From Nitrospira sp. (GTDB lineage: Bacteria > Nitrospirota > Nitrospiria > Nitrospirales > Nitrospiraceae): DNA of 64,000 nt. The notes under the pieces were generated by a model. It did no database searches. It was not told where the DNA came from and worked only from the letters and a program-made list of their open reading frames with translations. A program made the translations under genes and the position numbers. Positions 26,388 to 37,695 of the stretch are shown here, one piece after another. Every line of letters starts with the position of its first letter. Within the stretch, counting starts at the first letter, position 1. The DNA lies in the NCBI GenBank assembly GCA_030123565.1, contig CP126122.1, positions 682,001 to 746,000 on the forward strand. Reading direction: 5' to 3'.

Positions 26388-29357
26388 ATGATCAAGGCTT
26401 GGCTGCTCGACGAAATGTTTCGATTTGACCGGCATCATCTCACGGTGGATGGAAGTCAGAGCGAATGGGGCGCCGGGGATTCGGTTGCAGAGGAAGAGGA
26501 CCTCCCTCCCGCCCCGACCGGGGTAGCCGCCAAGCCCGGGAACGGTCGGGTGATGATCACCTGGGATGCCGTGCCGGATGCGATGTACTACAACCTGTAT
26601 TTCATGACCACCAAAGGCGTGCAGATCAAGTTCTCGGAACTGACCCGTCCGATCGCAAGCGCCGATGACTTCAAAACCGTCATCGGAGTGACCAAGGAAA
26701 AGGGGACCTGTATCGAAGGGGCGCAGTCACCGTTCATGCACGACGATTTGGCGAACGGAACCTGTTACCACTATGTCGTCACGGTGGTGACGCAGAAGGG
26801 GGAAAGTCCTGAGTCGCAGGAAGTGATGGCGATTCCGGCTCCCTACCTGATTGCCAAGATTATCGGGCAGGAGGGGGTGGAAGACGGCGAGTTCAGTTCC
26901 CCGACCGGCATCGCGCTGGATAAGGACGGCAACCTGTACGTCGCCGATACGGACAACCACTCGATTCAGAAGTTCGACAAAGAGGGCAAGTTCATCGCGC
27001 GTTGGGGCGGAGAGGCCAGCAGTGCCGAAGGCGGTTTTTATTATCCGCGCGGGTTGACCACCAATGCGGACGGGCAAGTATATGTGGCCGATACAGGCAA
27101 CAACCGTGTGCAGCGTCTCGACACCGACGGCAATCCCATCAAGGCCTGGGGCAAGTTCGGATTTGCCTGGCGCGGGGCCGACATGAACAAGTTCGATGCG
27201 CCCTGGGGTGTGACGACCGACCAGGAGGGCAACATATACGTCACCGACACCAACAACGCCCGAATTCAAAAGTTCAAAGGCGACGGTACGCCGCAGCTGA
27301 AATGGGGGCGTGATGGAAGTTTCGACGGGGCGTTCTTCTTCCCGCGTGGAGTCGCAGTCGACTTCGTGGGGAATATTTTTGTGGCGGACGAAGGCAACAA
27401 CCGCATCCAGAAGTTCGATACGCGCGGCAGCTTTTTGACCAAGTGGGGGCGTGAGGGCAGCGGCCCCGGCCAGTTCAAAGCGCCCTGGGGCGTGACCTGC
27501 GACGCAGTCGGCAACGTCTACGTCGTCGATCAGGGCAATCACCGCATCCAGAAGTTCGACGGCAACGGCACGTTCCTCTGTTCCTGGGGCAATCGCGGCA
27601 AGACCGAGGGCCAACTGAATTTTCCATCCGGCCTCGTCGTCGACAAGGAAGGGGCGGTGTACGTCGTCGACAGCGGCAACCACCGGGTGATCAAGTATGT
27701 GCCGACGGATGAAGAATTGAATCGAGGCAGAGAGGAACGGGAGCGCGCACAAGCGGCCACCGATTATCCGGCTCCGCGCAACCTGGCGATCAAGGCCGGC
27801 GATACCGAAACGTTCCTGAGTTGGATGGATGTGCCCGGAGCGGTCTCCTACAACCTTTACTTCCATACCATGGCCGGCGTGACACGGGAAGGCGGCACGA
27901 AGATCGAGGGGGTCACCAGTCCCTACAACCACACCGGCTTGACCAACGATCAGGCCTATCACTATGCCTTGACGGCCCTGTACGAGGACGGCACCGAGAG
28001 CGGACTGTCCGAGGAAGTGACGGTGACGCCCGTACTGATCGACATCACGGCTCCGCAGAATCCCTATGCGGTCATCAACCACGGGGCATTCATGACCAAT
28101 TCGCCCGAAATCGTCGTGACGATCTCCGCCACCGACCTCGATACCGGCGTCGCCGCCTACTATATTTCCGAGAATCCGATGACGCCGATGGCGGGCACGC
28201 CGGGCTGGGTGGAGGTTGAACCGGCATTCAAGTTCGGGTCGACGATCCCGTTCATCCTTTCGCCGGGCGACGGGCAAAAGACGGTCATCGTCTGGTTCAA
28301 GGACGCCGGTAACAATGTTTCGACGCCGGCGAGCGCCACCATTCTCGTCAACACTTCCGGCTACCTCTGTGTCTCCAAATGGGGCAAGCCTGGTCGTGGC
28401 GCCTCGTTGCTGCACGGCGGCGAATTCATGGCTCCGATGTATGGGTTGGCGATCGATCAACAGGGATCGATCTTCGTCGTGGACAACGGCAACAACCGCA
28501 TCCAGAAGTTCGACCGCACGGGGAACTTCATTATCCTCTGGGGAAACTTCGGGTCGGCCAATTCGAACTTTCACAACCCGACGGGCATTGCCTGCGATGC
28601 CAAGGGCGATGTCTACGTGGTGGATACGAACAACCATCGCGTCCAGAAGTTCGACGGGAAGTTGGGCGGCTACATCATGAAGTTCGGTTCCCGGGGGAAC
28701 GGCGAAGGCCAGTTCAACGCGCCATGGGGTATCGCGATCGATCGGGTGCGCGGCTATATCTACGTCGTGGACAGCGCGAATTTCCGCGTCCAGAAATTCG
28801 ACATGAGCGGTGAGTTCATCATGTCATGGGGCAGTTTCGGCAACGGCGACGGCCAGTTTTATTTCCCGCGTGGGATCGCCGTCGATCAGACCGACGGCAC
28901 CGTCTATGTGGTCGACATGGGCAACCACCGCGTCCAGAAGTTCGATACCAGCACGAATGTATTGCCCCAACTGCTCGCCAAGTGGGGGGGCAGTTCGGAG
29001 GCAGGGCATGCGAGCAGCCCGTTGGCGCAGGAGGCGGGACAGTTGCGGTCTCCCTGGGGGATTGCGATCGATAGCCAAGGGGATGTGTATGTGACGGACA
29101 CGGGTAACCATCGCATCGAAAAGTTCGACCGGGAGGGCAACTTCATCGCCCAGTGGGGGGGATTCGGCGGAGGCGAGGGACAATTCAACTTCCCCTACGG
29201 CATCGCGGTCGATGCCAGGGGCAGCGTGTTTGCCGTCGATAGCGGAAACACCAGGGTGCAGCAGTTCATGCCGGCCGACGAAGGCAGCGAACAATTACAG
29301 GAACAGGCGGACGCTGCCGCAGAGTTGGGGCAGCTCGACAAATCCACGAAGGTCTAG
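26388..29357 (+). CDS. Large NHL-repeat beta-propeller protein with fibronectin type III domains
   Basis: This 989-residue protein has an Fn3-like domain (residues 38-145, PPAPTGVAAKPGNGRVMITW), a block of six NHL repeats (about 155-440), a second Fn3-like domain (462-555), a further beta-sandwich-like linker with FVWF/VNTSG features, and a second block of six NHL repeats (about 660-975). Repeats follow the pattern G-I-A-x-D-x-x-G-x-x-Y-V-x-D-(S/T)-x-N-x-R-(I/V)-Q-K-F. Each block would form a six-bladed propeller. No signal peptide is visible, so it is either cytosolic or exported by an unrecognised route. A binding-platform role is inferred. The TAG stop is part of the following CTAG repeat. 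Confidence 0.85.
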   Translation: MIKAWLLDEMFRFDRHHLTVDGSQSEWGAGDSVAEEEDLPPAPTGVAAKPGNGRVMITWDAVPDAMYYNLYFMTTKGVQIKFSELTRPIASADDFKTVIGVTKEKGTCIEGAQSPFMHDDLANGTCYHYVVTVVTQKGESPESQEVMAIPAPYLIAKIIGQEGVEDGEFSSPTGIALDKDGNLYVADTDNHSIQKFDKEGKFIARWGGEASSAEGGFYYPRGLTTNADGQVYVADTGNNRVQRLDTDGNPIKAWGKFGFAWRGADMNKFDAPWGVTTDQEGNIYVTDTNNARIQKFKGDGTPQLKWGRDGSFDGAFFFPRGVAVDFVGNIFVADEGNNRIQKFDTRGSFLTKWGREGSGPGQFKAPWGVTCDAVGNVYVVDQGNHRIQKFDGNGTFLCSWGNRGKTEGQLNFPSGLVVDKEGAVYVVDSGNHRVIKYVPTDEELNRGREERERAQAATDYPAPRNLAIKAGDTETFLSWMDVPGAVSYNLYFHTMAGVTREGGTKIEGVTSPYNHTGLTNDQAYHYALTALYEDGTESGLSEEVTVTPVLIDITAPQNPYAVINHGAFMTNSPEIVVTISATDLDTGVAAYYISENPMTPMAGTPGWVEVEPAFKFGSTIPFILSPGDGQKTVIVWFKDAGNNVSTPASATILVNTSGYLCVSKWGKPGRGASLLHGGEFMAPMYGLAIDQQGSIFVVDNGNNRIQKFDRTGNFIILWGNFGSANSNFHNPTGIACDAKGDVYVVDTNNHRVQKFDGKLGGYIMKFGSRGNGEGQFNAPWGIAIDRVRGYIYVVDSANFRVQKFDMSGEFIMSWGSFGNGDGQFYFPRGIAVDQTDGTVYVVDMGNHRVQKFDTSTNVLPQLLAKWGGSSEAGHASSPLAQEAGQLRSPWGIAIDSQGDVYVTDTGNHRIEKFDREGNFIAQWGGFGGGEGQFNFPYGIAVDARGSVFAVDSGNTRVQQFMPADEGSEQLQEQADAAAELGQLDKSTKV

Positions 29358-29561
29358 CAGGCTGCGGAAAAAATATTTTGGTCCGCTAGAATTCCGGTGT
29401 TCCGTACTGTGCATAGGGGCGAACACTCCCGCCGGATGCTCAAAAGGGCCGTCCGGCAAGCCCGCAGCGAGGTCCGCGACGCGAAGAATAATGAGCGTCA
29501 CGCTTGCGGACGCCGGCGAGGTGGTGAGCCGGCCGTGTCTCGAGCCTCACCGTACCCTCTA
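29354..29561. repeat. CTAG-bounded repeat region after the NHL gene
   Basis: The region begins with CTAGCAGGCTGCGGAAAAA, whose TAG is the NHL stop codon. A second CTAG lies at 29385-29388. From 29430 it matches, in reverse, the interior of the element at 56545-56751 (GGGCCGTCCGGCAAGCCCGC compared with GGCCGTCCAGTGCGGCCGC). Bases 29470-29545 match 16507-16580. It appears to be a worn composite of MITE-like repeats. Confidence 0.55.
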
Positions 29562-29666
29562 GGGGAGGGTGAAGGTCTGCACGAGACGAGAACGCTGCGG
29601 GCGGACTGTTTCAGTATCCTGGTAGGGGCGGGCGGGCAAGAGATCCGGGAGAGGGGAGGCTGATCG

Positions 29667-31133
29667 ATGTTGGAGAAGGAGATTCGCGTCGGATTGACGT
29701 ATGACGACGTCGTTCTGGTGCCGGCCAAATCGCAGGTCCTCCCGAGCGAGGTCGATACCAGCACTCACCTGTCTCGGAACATCCCTCTCAATATTCCCAT
29801 CGTCAGCGCCGCCATGGATACCGTCACGGAAGCGCGATTGGCGATCGCCATGGCGCAAGAAGGCGGTATCGGCATCGTCCATCGAGTGCTTTCTCCGACC
29901 GACCAAGCAGCTGAAATCGACAAGGTGAAAAAATCCGAGAGCGGGATGATTCTCGACCCTATCACGATCTCGCCGGACCAGACCATCCGCGACGCGCACG
30001 AGTTGATGGCTAAGTACCGGATTTCCGGAATTCCGGTCACCAAGGCTGGAAAACTGGTCGGCATCCTGACGAATCGCGATTTGCGGTTCGAGACCAGAAT
30101 GGACCTGAAGGTCGCGCAAGTGATGAAACGGGACAAGCTCATCACCGCGCCGGAAGGGACCAGCTTGGAGAAGGCGCGGGAGATTCTGCACGAGCACCGG
30201 ATCGAAAAGCTGCCGGTGGTGAACAGGCATTTCGAACTCAAAGGGCTGATCACGATCAAGGACATCGAGAAGCGGATCAAGTATCCCAACGCCTGCAAAG
30301 ACACCCATGGCCGCCTGCGGGTCGGTGCGGCCTTAGGAGTCGGCCCTGAAACCGGCGACCGGGTTTCTTTGCTCGTCAAGGCCGGGGTGGATCTGGTCGT
30401 CGTGGATACGGCACATGGGCATTCGCAGGCCGTCCTGGATACGGTGAAGATGGTGAAGAAATCCCACCCTCAGTTGGAGGTCGTGGCAGGCAACATCGCG
30501 ACGGCACAGGCGGCCAAGGATCTGGCGAAGGTCGGGGTGGACGCCGTTAAGGTGGGTGTGGGACCAGGGTCGATTTGCACGACCAGGATGGTGTCCGGCG
30601 CCGGCATGCCCCAGTTGACGGCCATTGCGGATTGCGCCAAGGTCTTGTCCGGGTCCGGGATCCCGGTGATCGCAGACGGCGGCATCAAATATTCCGGCGA
30701 CATCACGAAAGCCTTGGCGGCCGGTGCGTCGGCGGTCATGCTGGGCAGTCTGCTGGCCGGGACCGAAGAAGCTCCGGGCGAAACCGTGCTCTTCCAGGCC
30801 AGGACCTACAAGGTCTATCGCGGGATGGGATCGATCGGGGCGATGGAGCGGGGCGGCGGGGATCGGTATGGCCAGGCCGGGCGTCCCGCTCCGAAGCTGG
30901 TGCCGGAAGGAATCGAAGGCCGGGTGCCGTACAAGGGGCCGTTGGCGCCGCATCTCTATCAGCTGGTGGGTGGGGTGAAATCCGGCATGGGCTATTGTGG
31001 TTGTAAGACCATTCCCGATTTGCAGCAGAAAGCCACATTCATCCGTCAGACCTTGGCCGGTCTCCGGGAAGGACACGTCCACGACGTCATCATCACCAAA
31101 GAAGCCCCCAATTACCGGACGGATTGGGAGTGA
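29667..31133 (+). CDS. guaB: Inosine-5'-monophosphate dehydrogenase
   Basis: This 488-residue enzyme oxidises IMP to XMP with NAD, the committed step to [16 protein letters not shown] starts the TIM barrel. Two CBS domains interrupt it at residues 95-205 ([14 protein letters not shown] and [15 protein letters not shown]). The catalytic loop is [13 protein letters not shown] with the active-site Cys. [19 protein letters not shown] and [10 protein letters not shown] complete the phosphate and flap regions. It is followed by guaA, giving a complete GMP branch. Confidence 0.98.
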   Translation: MLEKEIRVGLTYDDVVLVPAKSQVLPSEVDTSTHLSRNIPLNIPIVSAAMDTVTEARLAIAMAQEGGIGIVHRVLSPTDQAAEIDKVKKSESGMILDPITISPDQTIRDAHELMAKYRISGIPVTKAGKLVGILTNRDLRFETRMDLKVAQVMKRDKLITAPEGTSLEKAREILHEHRIEKLPVVNRHFELKGLITIKDIEKRIKYPNACKDTHGRLRVGAALGVGPETGDRVSLLVKAGVDLVVVDTAHGHSQAVLDTVKMVKKSHPQLEVVAGNIATAQAAKDLAKVGVDAVKVGVGPGSICTTRMVSGAGMPQLTAIADCAKVLSGSGIPVIADGGIKYSGDITKALAAGASAVMLGSLLAGTEEAPGETVLFQARTYKVYRGMGSIGAMERGGGDRYGQAGRPAPKLVPEGIEGRVPYKGPLAPHLYQLVGGVKSGMGYCGCKTIPDLQQKATFIRQTLAGLREGHVHDVIITKEAPNYRTDWE

Positions 31134-31278
31134 TCGAAAGCTATCAGCTCTCAGCCGCCGGCTTTCGGCAAGATACGATTCATTCCCACCTCGGTTCAGA
31201 TCTTGTCACAAGCATGCGTGCCGATCCTACTCTGATCGGGTGCTGATGACTGAACGCTGATCACTGAAAGCTAATTCC

Positions 31279-32835
31279 ATGGAACTCTGGCACGATAGAA
31301 TCATCGTCCTCGACTTCGGTTCCCAGTATACGCAGTTGATCGCGCGGCGTATTCGCGAAGCGCAGGTCTACTCGCAGATTCTGCCCTGTACGGCGTCACT
31401 CGCCACGGTGTTGGCCTATCGGCCGAAAGGCATCTTGTTGTCCGGCGGCCCCTCGAGCGTCTACGACAAGAAAGCGCCGTCGGTTTCCAAGCAACTCTTT
31501 GAGCAGGGCATTCCCATTCTCGGCATCTGTTACGGCATGCAACTGGTGACACATCTTGAAGGCGGCGAGGTGGCGAAAGCGCCGCACCGTGAATTCGGCC
31601 GGGCAGAGCTGACGCTCGATGACCGCTCGGACCTCTTCAAGGGCATCGGCGCCGGCGGGTCCACGGTCGTGTGGATGTCGCATGGGGATCGTATCGAGCG
31701 CATGCCGCCGGGCTTCCGTTCCATCGCCCACACGGACAATTCTCCGATCGCGGCGATGAAGCGGCACGACGGGAAGCAGCGCATCTACTGTCTGCAGTTC
31801 CATCCCGAAGTGGCGCACACCACCGAAGGCGCCATGATCCTGAAGAATTTCGTCTACGACATTTGCGGTTGCAAGCCGACCTGGACCATGCGGTCCTATG
31901 TCGAGACGGCGGTGGAGCAGATCAAACAGCAAGTCGGGACGGATCGAGTGATCTGCGCCTTGAGCGGCGGGGTGGACTCGTCGGTGGCGGCGATGCTGAC
32001 CCATCGTGCGATCGGGGATCAGTTGACCTGCCTGTTTGTCGATAACGGGGTGTTGCGGGCCGGCGAACGCGATCAGGTGCAAAAGACCTTTGCGGAGCAT
32101 GAAAAGCTGAACCTCCGTGTGCTGGATGGTTCGCAGCAGTTTCTCTCTGCGCTCAAGAACGTGACCGACCCGGAACGAAAACGGAAAATCATCGGCCGCC
32201 TATTCATCAAACATTTCGAGGCCGAAGCCAAGAAGCTCAAGGGGATCAAGTACCTCGTGCAGGGCACGCTCTATCCCGATGTCATCGAAAGCGTCAGTTT
32301 CAAGGGCCCGTCTGCCACGATCAAGACGCACCACAATGTCGGGGGGCTGCCGACGAAGATGAAGCTGAAGCTCGTCGAGCCCCTGCGGGAACTGTTCAAA
32401 GACGAAGTGCGGGTCTTGGGGCATGAACTCGGACTGCCGGACGACATCGTCTGGCGACAACCGTTCCCTGGGCCGGGGTTGGCGATCCGGGTGCTCGGCG
32501 CGGTCACGAAGGATCGCCTGGCCATCCTGCGGGCGGCAGAAACCATCGTCGATCAAGAGATCCGCGGGGCCGGCCTCTACAGGGAGATTTGGCAGGCCTT
32601 CGCCGTGTTGTTGCCGATCCGTACGGTCGGGGTCATGGGCGACCAGCGGACGTACGAGTATGTGATTGCGATTCGTGCGGTCACGAGTCTCGACGGCATG
32701 ACCGCCGATTGGGCCAAGATTCCGAACGACGTGTTGGGTAAAATGTCGAACCGGATCATCAATGAAGTGAAGGGCGTCAATCGCGTCGTCTACGATATCA
32801 GCTCGAAACCGCCGAGCACGATTGAATGGGAGTAG
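31279..32835 (+). CDS. guaA: GMP synthase (glutamine-hydrolysing)
   Basis: This 518-residue two-domain enzyme converts XMP to GMP. The class I glutaminase has its nucleophile in GICYGMQLV and the His-Glu dyad in QFHPEVAHT. The ATP pyrophosphatase P-loop is [10 protein letters not shown], and the C-terminal dimerisation domain ends in KPPSTIEWE, the canonical GuaA C-terminus. It is downstream of guaB; the 145-base spacer contains short palindromic words around GCTGATCACTGAAAGCT. Confidence 0.98.
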   Translation: MELWHDRIIVLDFGSQYTQLIARRIREAQVYSQILPCTASLATVLAYRPKGILLSGGPSSVYDKKAPSVSKQLFEQGIPILGICYGMQLVTHLEGGEVAKAPHREFGRAELTLDDRSDLFKGIGAGGSTVVWMSHGDRIERMPPGFRSIAHTDNSPIAAMKRHDGKQRIYCLQFHPEVAHTTEGAMILKNFVYDICGCKPTWTMRSYVETAVEQIKQQVGTDRVICALSGGVDSSVAAMLTHRAIGDQLTCLFVDNGVLRAGERDQVQKTFAEHEKLNLRVLDGSQQFLSALKNVTDPERKRKIIGRLFIKHFEAEAKKLKGIKYLVQGTLYPDVIESVSFKGPSATIKTHHNVGGLPTKMKLKLVEPLRELFKDEVRVLGHELGLPDDIVWRQPFPGPGLAIRVLGAVTKDRLAILRAAETIVDQEIRGAGLYREIWQAFAVLLPIRTVGVMGDQRTYEYVIAIRAVTSLDGMTADWAKIPNDVLGKMSNRIINEVKGVNRVVYDISSKPPSTIEWE

Positions 32836-32842
32836 GGTGCGT

Positions 32843-32962
32843 AGGGTGGCGCGGTTGTCTCCTGTGCTCGCAGAACGCGCACCACGCTCAATCAAAACCT
32901 TGTCGTGGGCGGTGCTCGTTCGATGCGCGCAGTGGGAGACAACCCCGCCGCCCTTTGGTGAA
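32843..32962. repeat. Interspersed inverted repeat (copy C)
   Basis: These bases fill the gap between guaA and the rluB-like gene. The left arm AGGGTGGCGCGGTTGTCTCC pairs with the right arm GGGAGACAACCCCGCCGCCCT. The inner CTCGCAGAACGCGCAC is the exact reverse complement of the core shared by copies A and B. It may form a long hairpin that lowers read-through between the two genes. Confidence 0.6.
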
Positions 32963-32972
32963 TGAATAGACC

Positions 32973-34019
32973 ATGGATGTCAGACTGCAAAAACTCATCG
33001 CCGGGACCGGGATCGCCTCGCGGCGCAAGGCTGAAGAGCTGATTACGTCCGGACGCGTGACGATCAACGGCTCGGTCGTCACGGAGCTTGGGACCAAGGT
33101 GGATCCGGACCGCGATCACGTGAAGGTCGACGGCAAGCATCTGCGGGCCGCGCAACCCTACGTCTATCTCGTCCTCAACAAGCCGAAACACGTGATGTCC
33201 ACCCTCGACGACCCCGAAGGTCGTCCGACCGTGAAGGACTTCCTGCATGGGGTGACGGTGCGGGTGTTTCCCGTCGGGCGGTTGGACTTCGACAGTGAAG
33301 GCCTCATGTTGTTGACCAACCATGGGGACTTGGCGCAGGCCCTGCTCCATCCGCGTTATCACGTTCCGAAAACCTACTTGATCAAGGTCAAGGGCGTGCT
33401 CGACGATGCCAAGATCGAGGCCCTCGAACGAGGCGTCAAACTTGAGGATGGATTCACGGCTCCGGCCAAGGTGGTCAAGGTCAGCAAGGCGGAAAGCAAT
33501 TCCTGGCTGGAAATGACCATTCATGAGGGACGGAAACATCAAGTCAAGCGCATGATCGAGGCAGTCGGCCATTCGGTCATCAAGCTCACACGTGTACGCA
33601 TGGGCCCGTTGCTCCTGGGTGATCTGGCATCTGGGGAATATCGATTTTTATCTGATCGGGAAGCGAATCGGTTGCGCGAGCTGGTGGAGGATCGCGTGGC
33701 CCGAAGCGAACGACCGGAATTGGATGCAGCGGGGAAACCTGCTCACTGGAAGCCGCCGACGGCACCGGCTCCGCCGCGCCAGCCCAAACCTGAACGTTCA
33801 GGGCGTGGTCCGAAACCCCAGCGTTCCGAGCGCGGGGCGCGGCCTCAGCGTTCTGGGTCCGGCTTGAAGTCTCAACGGCCTGAGCGTGGGGGCGCGTCTC
33901 GACGGACCGGCCCTGGAGCGAAACCTCAACGCAGCAGGCGTGGCTCACCACCGGCTGCGCGTCAGGGGCAGCGGGGTCCCGGCGGACGATCGCGGCAGTC
34001 AACGCGGAGAAGAGCATGA
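32973..34019 (+). CDS. rluB: Pseudouridine synthase, RluB/RsuA family, with basic tail
   Basis: This 348-residue RNA-modifying enzyme has an S4 RNA-binding domain at residues 1-48 ([20 protein letters not shown]), the catalytic [18 protein letters not shown] with the nucleophilic Asp, KTYLIKVKG, and [11 protein letters not shown]. It most likely makes a pseudouridine in 23S rRNA, as RluB does. The last 100 residues are a low-complexity Arg/Pro/Gly/Ser tail with repeated K-P-Q-R-S-x-R-G units, not needed for catalysis and probably RNA-binding. The stop overlaps the aspS start (ATGA at 34016). Confidence 0.9.
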   Translation: MDVRLQKLIAGTGIASRRKAEELITSGRVTINGSVVTELGTKVDPDRDHVKVDGKHLRAAQPYVYLVLNKPKHVMSTLDDPEGRPTVKDFLHGVTVRVFPVGRLDFDSEGLMLLTNHGDLAQALLHPRYHVPKTYLIKVKGVLDDAKIEALERGVKLEDGFTAPAKVVKVSKAESNSWLEMTIHEGRKHQVKRMIEAVGHSVIKLTRVRMGPLLLGDLASGEYRFLSDREANRLRELVEDRVARSERPELDAAGKPAHWKPPTAPAPPRQPKPERSGRGPKPQRSERGARPQRSGSGLKSQRPERGGASRRTGPGAKPQRSRRGSPPAARQGQRGPGGRSRQSTRRRA

Positions 34020-35779
34020 AGATCAGGACTCATCGTTGTGGAGAGTTGACCAAGGCGCATGTCGGCCGGCAGGTCGTCTTGAATGGCTGGGTGCAGCGCC
34101 GCCGAGATCACGGCACCGTGCTCTTCATCGATCTGCGCGACCGGACCGGGCTGACCCAAGTGGTCTTCAACGCCGAACGCAATGCGGCGGTGCATCAAGT
34201 GGCGCACACCCTGCGCAGTGAGTCCGTCGTATCGGTCAGCGGGCAGGTCATGGCGCGTCCGGAGGAGTCGCGGAATCCGAGTTTGCCGACCGGCGAGATC
34301 GAGATCTTCGTGGATGCCGTCGAGATCCTCAACGAGGCCAAGACGCCGCCCTTCGTGATCGAAGACGACAACGAGATTACGGAGGCGCTGCGTTTGAAGT
34401 ACCGCTACCTCGATCTCCGACGTCCGAAGATGCAACGGCTGCTCCAGTTGCGTCACGGCATCATGCAGGCCGTGCGGGCGTTCCTGAACGGCGAGCATTT
34501 TCTCGAAGTGGAAACGCCCGTGTTGACCAAGAGCACTCCCGAGGGCGCGCGTGACTATCTGGTGCCGAGCCGGGTCAATCCGGGGCTGTTTTTCGCGCTT
34601 CCGCAGTCGCCGCAACTGTTCAAACAGGTGTTGATGGTGAGCGGCGTCGATCGCTACTACCAGATCGCCCGCTGCTTCCGGGACGAAGACCTGCGCAACG
34701 ACCGGCAGCCTGAGTTCACCCAGGTCGACCTCGAAATGTCGTTCGTCGATCGCGAGCAGGTCTTGTCTTTGATGGAGCGGATGATCGTGTCTGTGTTCAA
34801 AGAGGCCGGGGGGGTGCAGCTGCCCGTACCCTTTCCGCGCATGACCTATGCCGAGGCCATGGGGCGTTATGGGTCCGATAAGCCGGACCTGCGGTTCGAC
34901 ATGCCCTTGCACGATGTCACGGCCTTCGCGGCGAAGAGCGAATTCAAGGTCTTCAAGGAGGCTGCGACCAAAGGCGGACTCGTCAAGGCCTTGATCGTGT
35001 CCGGCGGAGGCTCCATCGCGCGGAGCCGCATCGACGCGCTCGGTGAGACGGCGAAAAGCTTCGGCGCCAAGGGGCTGGCCTGGTTGAAGGTCACTGCGGA
35101 CGGGCAGTTGGAATCCGTGATCGCCAAGTTTCTCGATGCCCAGGCCTTCGCGGCGGCCTTGCCGGAGGCGAAGCCCGGTGACCTCGTGCTGTTCGGGGCG
35201 GACAAGCCGGCGATCGTGCACGACGTCTTGGGACGGATCCGTCTGCTGCTCGGCGAGGAGTTGAATCTGATCGACAAGACAGCCTGGAAGCCGCTCTGGG
35301 TGACGGAGTTCCCATTGTTGGACTATTCACCGGAAGAAAAACGCTATATCTTCATGCACAATCCCTTCGCGGCACCGATGGATGAGGACCTGCCGTTTCT
35401 CGATACGGAACCGTTGAAGGCGCGGGCCAAGGCCTACGACATGGTGCTCAACGGAAGTGAGATCGGCGGCGGCAGCATCCGGAACCATCGCAGCGATATC
35501 CAGTTACGCATCCTCGACCTGCTGGGAATCGGCAAGGAACAGGCCCAGGCCAAATTCGGGTTCCTGCTGGAGGCTCTGGAATATGGCGCACCGCCCCATG
35601 GCGGAATCGCCTTCGGCCTCGATCGGTTGATCATGCTCCTCGGCGGCGCCGACTCGATCCGCGACGTGATTGCGTTCCCGAAGACCCAGCGCGCGCAATG
35701 TCCGCTCACCGAAGCGCCCTCTGCCGTGAGTGCCGACCAGTTGAAGGAATTGCGGATCAAGCTGGACCTTGTCGAGTAG
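34016..35779 (+). CDS. aspS: Aspartyl-tRNA synthetase
   Basis: This 587-residue class II synthetase has an N-terminal OB anticodon-binding domain ([19 protein letters not shown]), the catalytic core with motif 1 and [20 protein letters not shown], motif 2 in [20 protein letters not shown], a GAD insertion domain (residues 290-410), and motif 3 [13 protein letters not shown] near the end. Length and insertion fit the bacterial type. Whether it is discriminating (Asp only) or also charges tRNA-Asn cannot be judged without the amidotransferase context. It overlaps the rluB-like gene and is 15 bases from aroC. Confidence 0.98.
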   Translation: MKIRTHRCGELTKAHVGRQVVLNGWVQRRRDHGTVLFIDLRDRTGLTQVVFNAERNAAVHQVAHTLRSESVVSVSGQVMARPEESRNPSLPTGEIEIFVDAVEILNEAKTPPFVIEDDNEITEALRLKYRYLDLRRPKMQRLLQLRHGIMQAVRAFLNGEHFLEVETPVLTKSTPEGARDYLVPSRVNPGLFFALPQSPQLFKQVLMVSGVDRYYQIARCFRDEDLRNDRQPEFTQVDLEMSFVDREQVLSLMERMIVSVFKEAGGVQLPVPFPRMTYAEAMGRYGSDKPDLRFDMPLHDVTAFAAKSEFKVFKEAATKGGLVKALIVSGGGSIARSRIDALGETAKSFGAKGLAWLKVTADGQLESVIAKFLDAQAFAAALPEAKPGDLVLFGADKPAIVHDVLGRIRLLLGEELNLIDKTAWKPLWVTEFPLLDYSPEEKRYIFMHNPFAAPMDEDLPFLDTEPLKARAKAYDMVLNGSEIGGGSIRNHRSDIQLRILDLLGIGKEQAQAKFGFLLEALEYGAPPHGGIAFGLDRLIMLLGGADSIRDVIAFPKTQRAQCPLTEAPSAVSADQLKELRIKLDLVE

Positions 35780-35794
35780 GAGGGGCTCCGTCCC

Positions 35795-36958
35795 ATGGCC
35801 GGCAATACGTTTGGCCGAGTCTTCACCGTCACCTCCTTCGGCGAAAGCCACGGGCCGGCGATCGGCTGCGTGGTGGACGGCTGTCCCCCCGGTCTCGTCC
35901 TTTCTCCAGCAGACATTCAGCATGATCTCGACCGGCGTAAGCCGGGCACGTCTCGCCACGTCACGCAACGGCAAGAATCCGATACCGTCGAAATCCTTTC
36001 CGGCCTGTTCGAGGGCAAGACCACCGGGACGCCGATCGCGCTCTTGATTCGCAACGAGGATGCCCGGAGCCGCGATTACGGGAATCTGGTCGAGACGTTC
36101 CGCCCCGGCCACGCAGACTACACCTATTGGCAGAAGTACGGCATTCGCGACCATCGCGGCGGCGGGCGCGCGTCTGCGCGAGAGACCGCCGTTCGGGTGG
36201 CCGCGGCGGCCATTGCCAGGAAGTGGCTGCGCGAGCAGTACGGCGTCTTGATCCGTGGGTATCTCAGCCAGCTCGGCCCGATCGAGGTGCCGTTTCAAAG
36301 TTGGGACGCGGTCGGTGCGAATCCATTCTTCTCTGCCAATGCCGACATGGTTGGAACACTCGAATCATTCATGGACGAGTTGCGGAAGGCCGGTGATTCG
36401 GTCGGTGCCAGGATCACCACCGTGGCCGAGCATGTGCCGGTCGGCTGGGGCGCTCCCGTCTATGCCAAGCTGGATGCCGATCTGGCTGCGGCCATGATGG
36501 GCATCAATGCCGTCAAGGCCGTTGAGATCGGATCGGGGTTCGGTTCCGTGACCCAACGGGGGTCGGAGCACGGCGACGAACTGACGCCGGAGGGCTTTGT
36601 GACCAACCATGCCGGCGGCATTCTCGGTGGCATTTCATCGGGGCAGGACATCGTCGTCACCATCGGCATCAAGCCGACCTCCAGCATTCGCATCGCTCGT
36701 CGCTCGATCGACAAGCAGGGCAATCCGACGACGGTTGAAACCAACGGACGCCACGACCCCTGCGTCGGGATCCGTGCCACGCCGATCGCCGAAGCCATGA
36801 TGGCGCTCGTGCTCATGGACCATGCCTTGCTGCATCGCGCGCAGAATGCCGACGTGGCGACCAAGACCCCGAAGATAGCCGGTTCGCTCACACGAGCGTC
36901 CTCGTCGCGGAAAAAGAAACCTGCCTCAACGATCGACCCCGATCCGGCTGAAGCCTAA
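35795..36958 (+). CDS. aroC: Chorismate synthase
   Basis: This 387-residue flavin-dependent enzyme converts EPSP to chorismate, the last common step of aromatic amino acid synthesis. The conserved signature [18 protein letters not shown] is at the N-terminus, [14 protein letters not shown] and the [20 protein letters not shown] block follow, and the [11 protein letters not shown] segment carries the FMN-site residues. The C-terminal 25 residues are a basic Ser/Lys extension. ATG 35795 follows GTAGGAGG. Confidence 0.98.
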   Translation: MAGNTFGRVFTVTSFGESHGPAIGCVVDGCPPGLVLSPADIQHDLDRRKPGTSRHVTQRQESDTVEILSGLFEGKTTGTPIALLIRNEDARSRDYGNLVETFRPGHADYTYWQKYGIRDHRGGGRASARETAVRVAAAAIARKWLREQYGVLIRGYLSQLGPIEVPFQSWDAVGANPFFSANADMVGTLESFMDELRKAGDSVGARITTVAEHVPVGWGAPVYAKLDADLAAAMMGINAVKAVEIGSGFGSVTQRGSEHGDELTPEGFVTNHAGGILGGISSGQDIVVTIGIKPTSSIRIARRSIDKQGNPTTVETNGRHDPCVGIRATPIAEAMMALVLMDHALLHRAQNADVATKTPKIAGSLTRASSSRKKKPASTIDPDPAEA

Positions 36959-37129
36959 CCCTTCGCGTCGCGGCCGGCGGCGACACCGTTTCACGCATCG
37001 GATCAAAGCCAAGCCCAGCCTGGCGGCGCAGTCGCTGGCTTGTGGTTCCGCGGGGGGATAGAATGGCCTCGTGTCCTGTTTCTGAAGTTCGTGGAATTGA
37101 TCCGTGAGGCTGCTCCTCCCTCTCCCTGC

Positions 37130-37153
37130 CCTCTTCCCCCACCGGGGGAGAGG
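37130..37153. terminator. GC-rich hairpin of the CTCTCCCC/GGGGAGAG type
   Basis: CCTCTTCCCCC faces CGGGGGAGAGG across a two-base loop, followed by ACGGTGAGGGGG. Two similar elements occur at 40667-40689 and 43747-43790, each followed by a GGTGAGGGG-like tag. Here it lies between aroC and the lipoprotein genes and could end the aroC transcript. There is no T-run. Confidence 0.45.
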
Positions 37154-37235
37154 AGACGGTGAGGGGGCAACCCGCTGGCGTGATGACATGAATCTTTAGG
37201 GCATCACACTCGGTGACGTCGGAAGGAGGTGCAGG

Positions 37236-37631
37236 ATGACGGGGTGTGTTCCTGTGTCTCTCGTGATGGTCGCGATGTTGTCCGGTTGTGCCCTGGTCCT
37301 GCCCAAAGAGACTCGGTATCTACGCAGCGCGCAGGGGCGGAGCAGCCAAGCGGAGGTCATTCAGGTCTTAGGCCGCCCCCTTATGACGGCCAGCAGTCCG
37401 GAAGGCCGGGCGCTATGGGTCTATCAGGTGCGGGAGCAAGAGCCGGGGAACCGTTGGACTTCGACCGGCCTCTGGTGCGACGAGTATGTCCTGACATTCG
37501 ATGATCGCTCGATCTTGCGAGGCTGGACCCACAGGTCTGAGTTCCATGGAGGGGAACTGATGCCGACCTATTGCGTGGCCGGCGGGATGGCGCCGGTCGC
37601 GGCCAAGACGCAGGCCGAGTTTCAGCGATAG
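37236..37631 (+). CDS. Small lipoprotein, BamE/SmpA-like (first of a tandem pair)
   Basis: This encodes 131 residues from ATG 37236 with GGAAGGAGG seven bases upstream. The signal peptide ends in the lipobox L-S-G-C (Cys18). The mature part, V-I-Q-V-L-G-R-P followed by WVYQVRE and RGWTHR, has the helix-hairpin design of BamE/SmpA-type small lipoproteins. It is clearly paralogous to the next gene: both share Y-L-R-S-A, L-G-x-P, W-V-Y-x-V-R, WCDEY-x-L and HGGELMP. Probably anchored to the outer or inner membrane. Confidence 0.7.
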   Translation: MTGCVPVSLVMVAMLSGCALVLPKETRYLRSAQGRSSQAEVIQVLGRPLMTASSPEGRALWVYQVREQEPGNRWTSTGLWCDEYVLTFDDRSILRGWTHRSEFHGGELMPTYCVAGGMAPVAAKTQAEFQR

Positions 37632-37695
37632 CGCAAGTTGGGCGGAGCCGGGTATGAGTCGAGTGATGGAGTTTCGCATGAACAGGAGGTGTCCT

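Noticed and set aside
26727..28637. 636-residue minus-strand ORF inside the NHL gene
   Set aside because: The NHL repeats on the plus strand are unmistakable, and the reverse frame is open only because of GC-rich codon bias.
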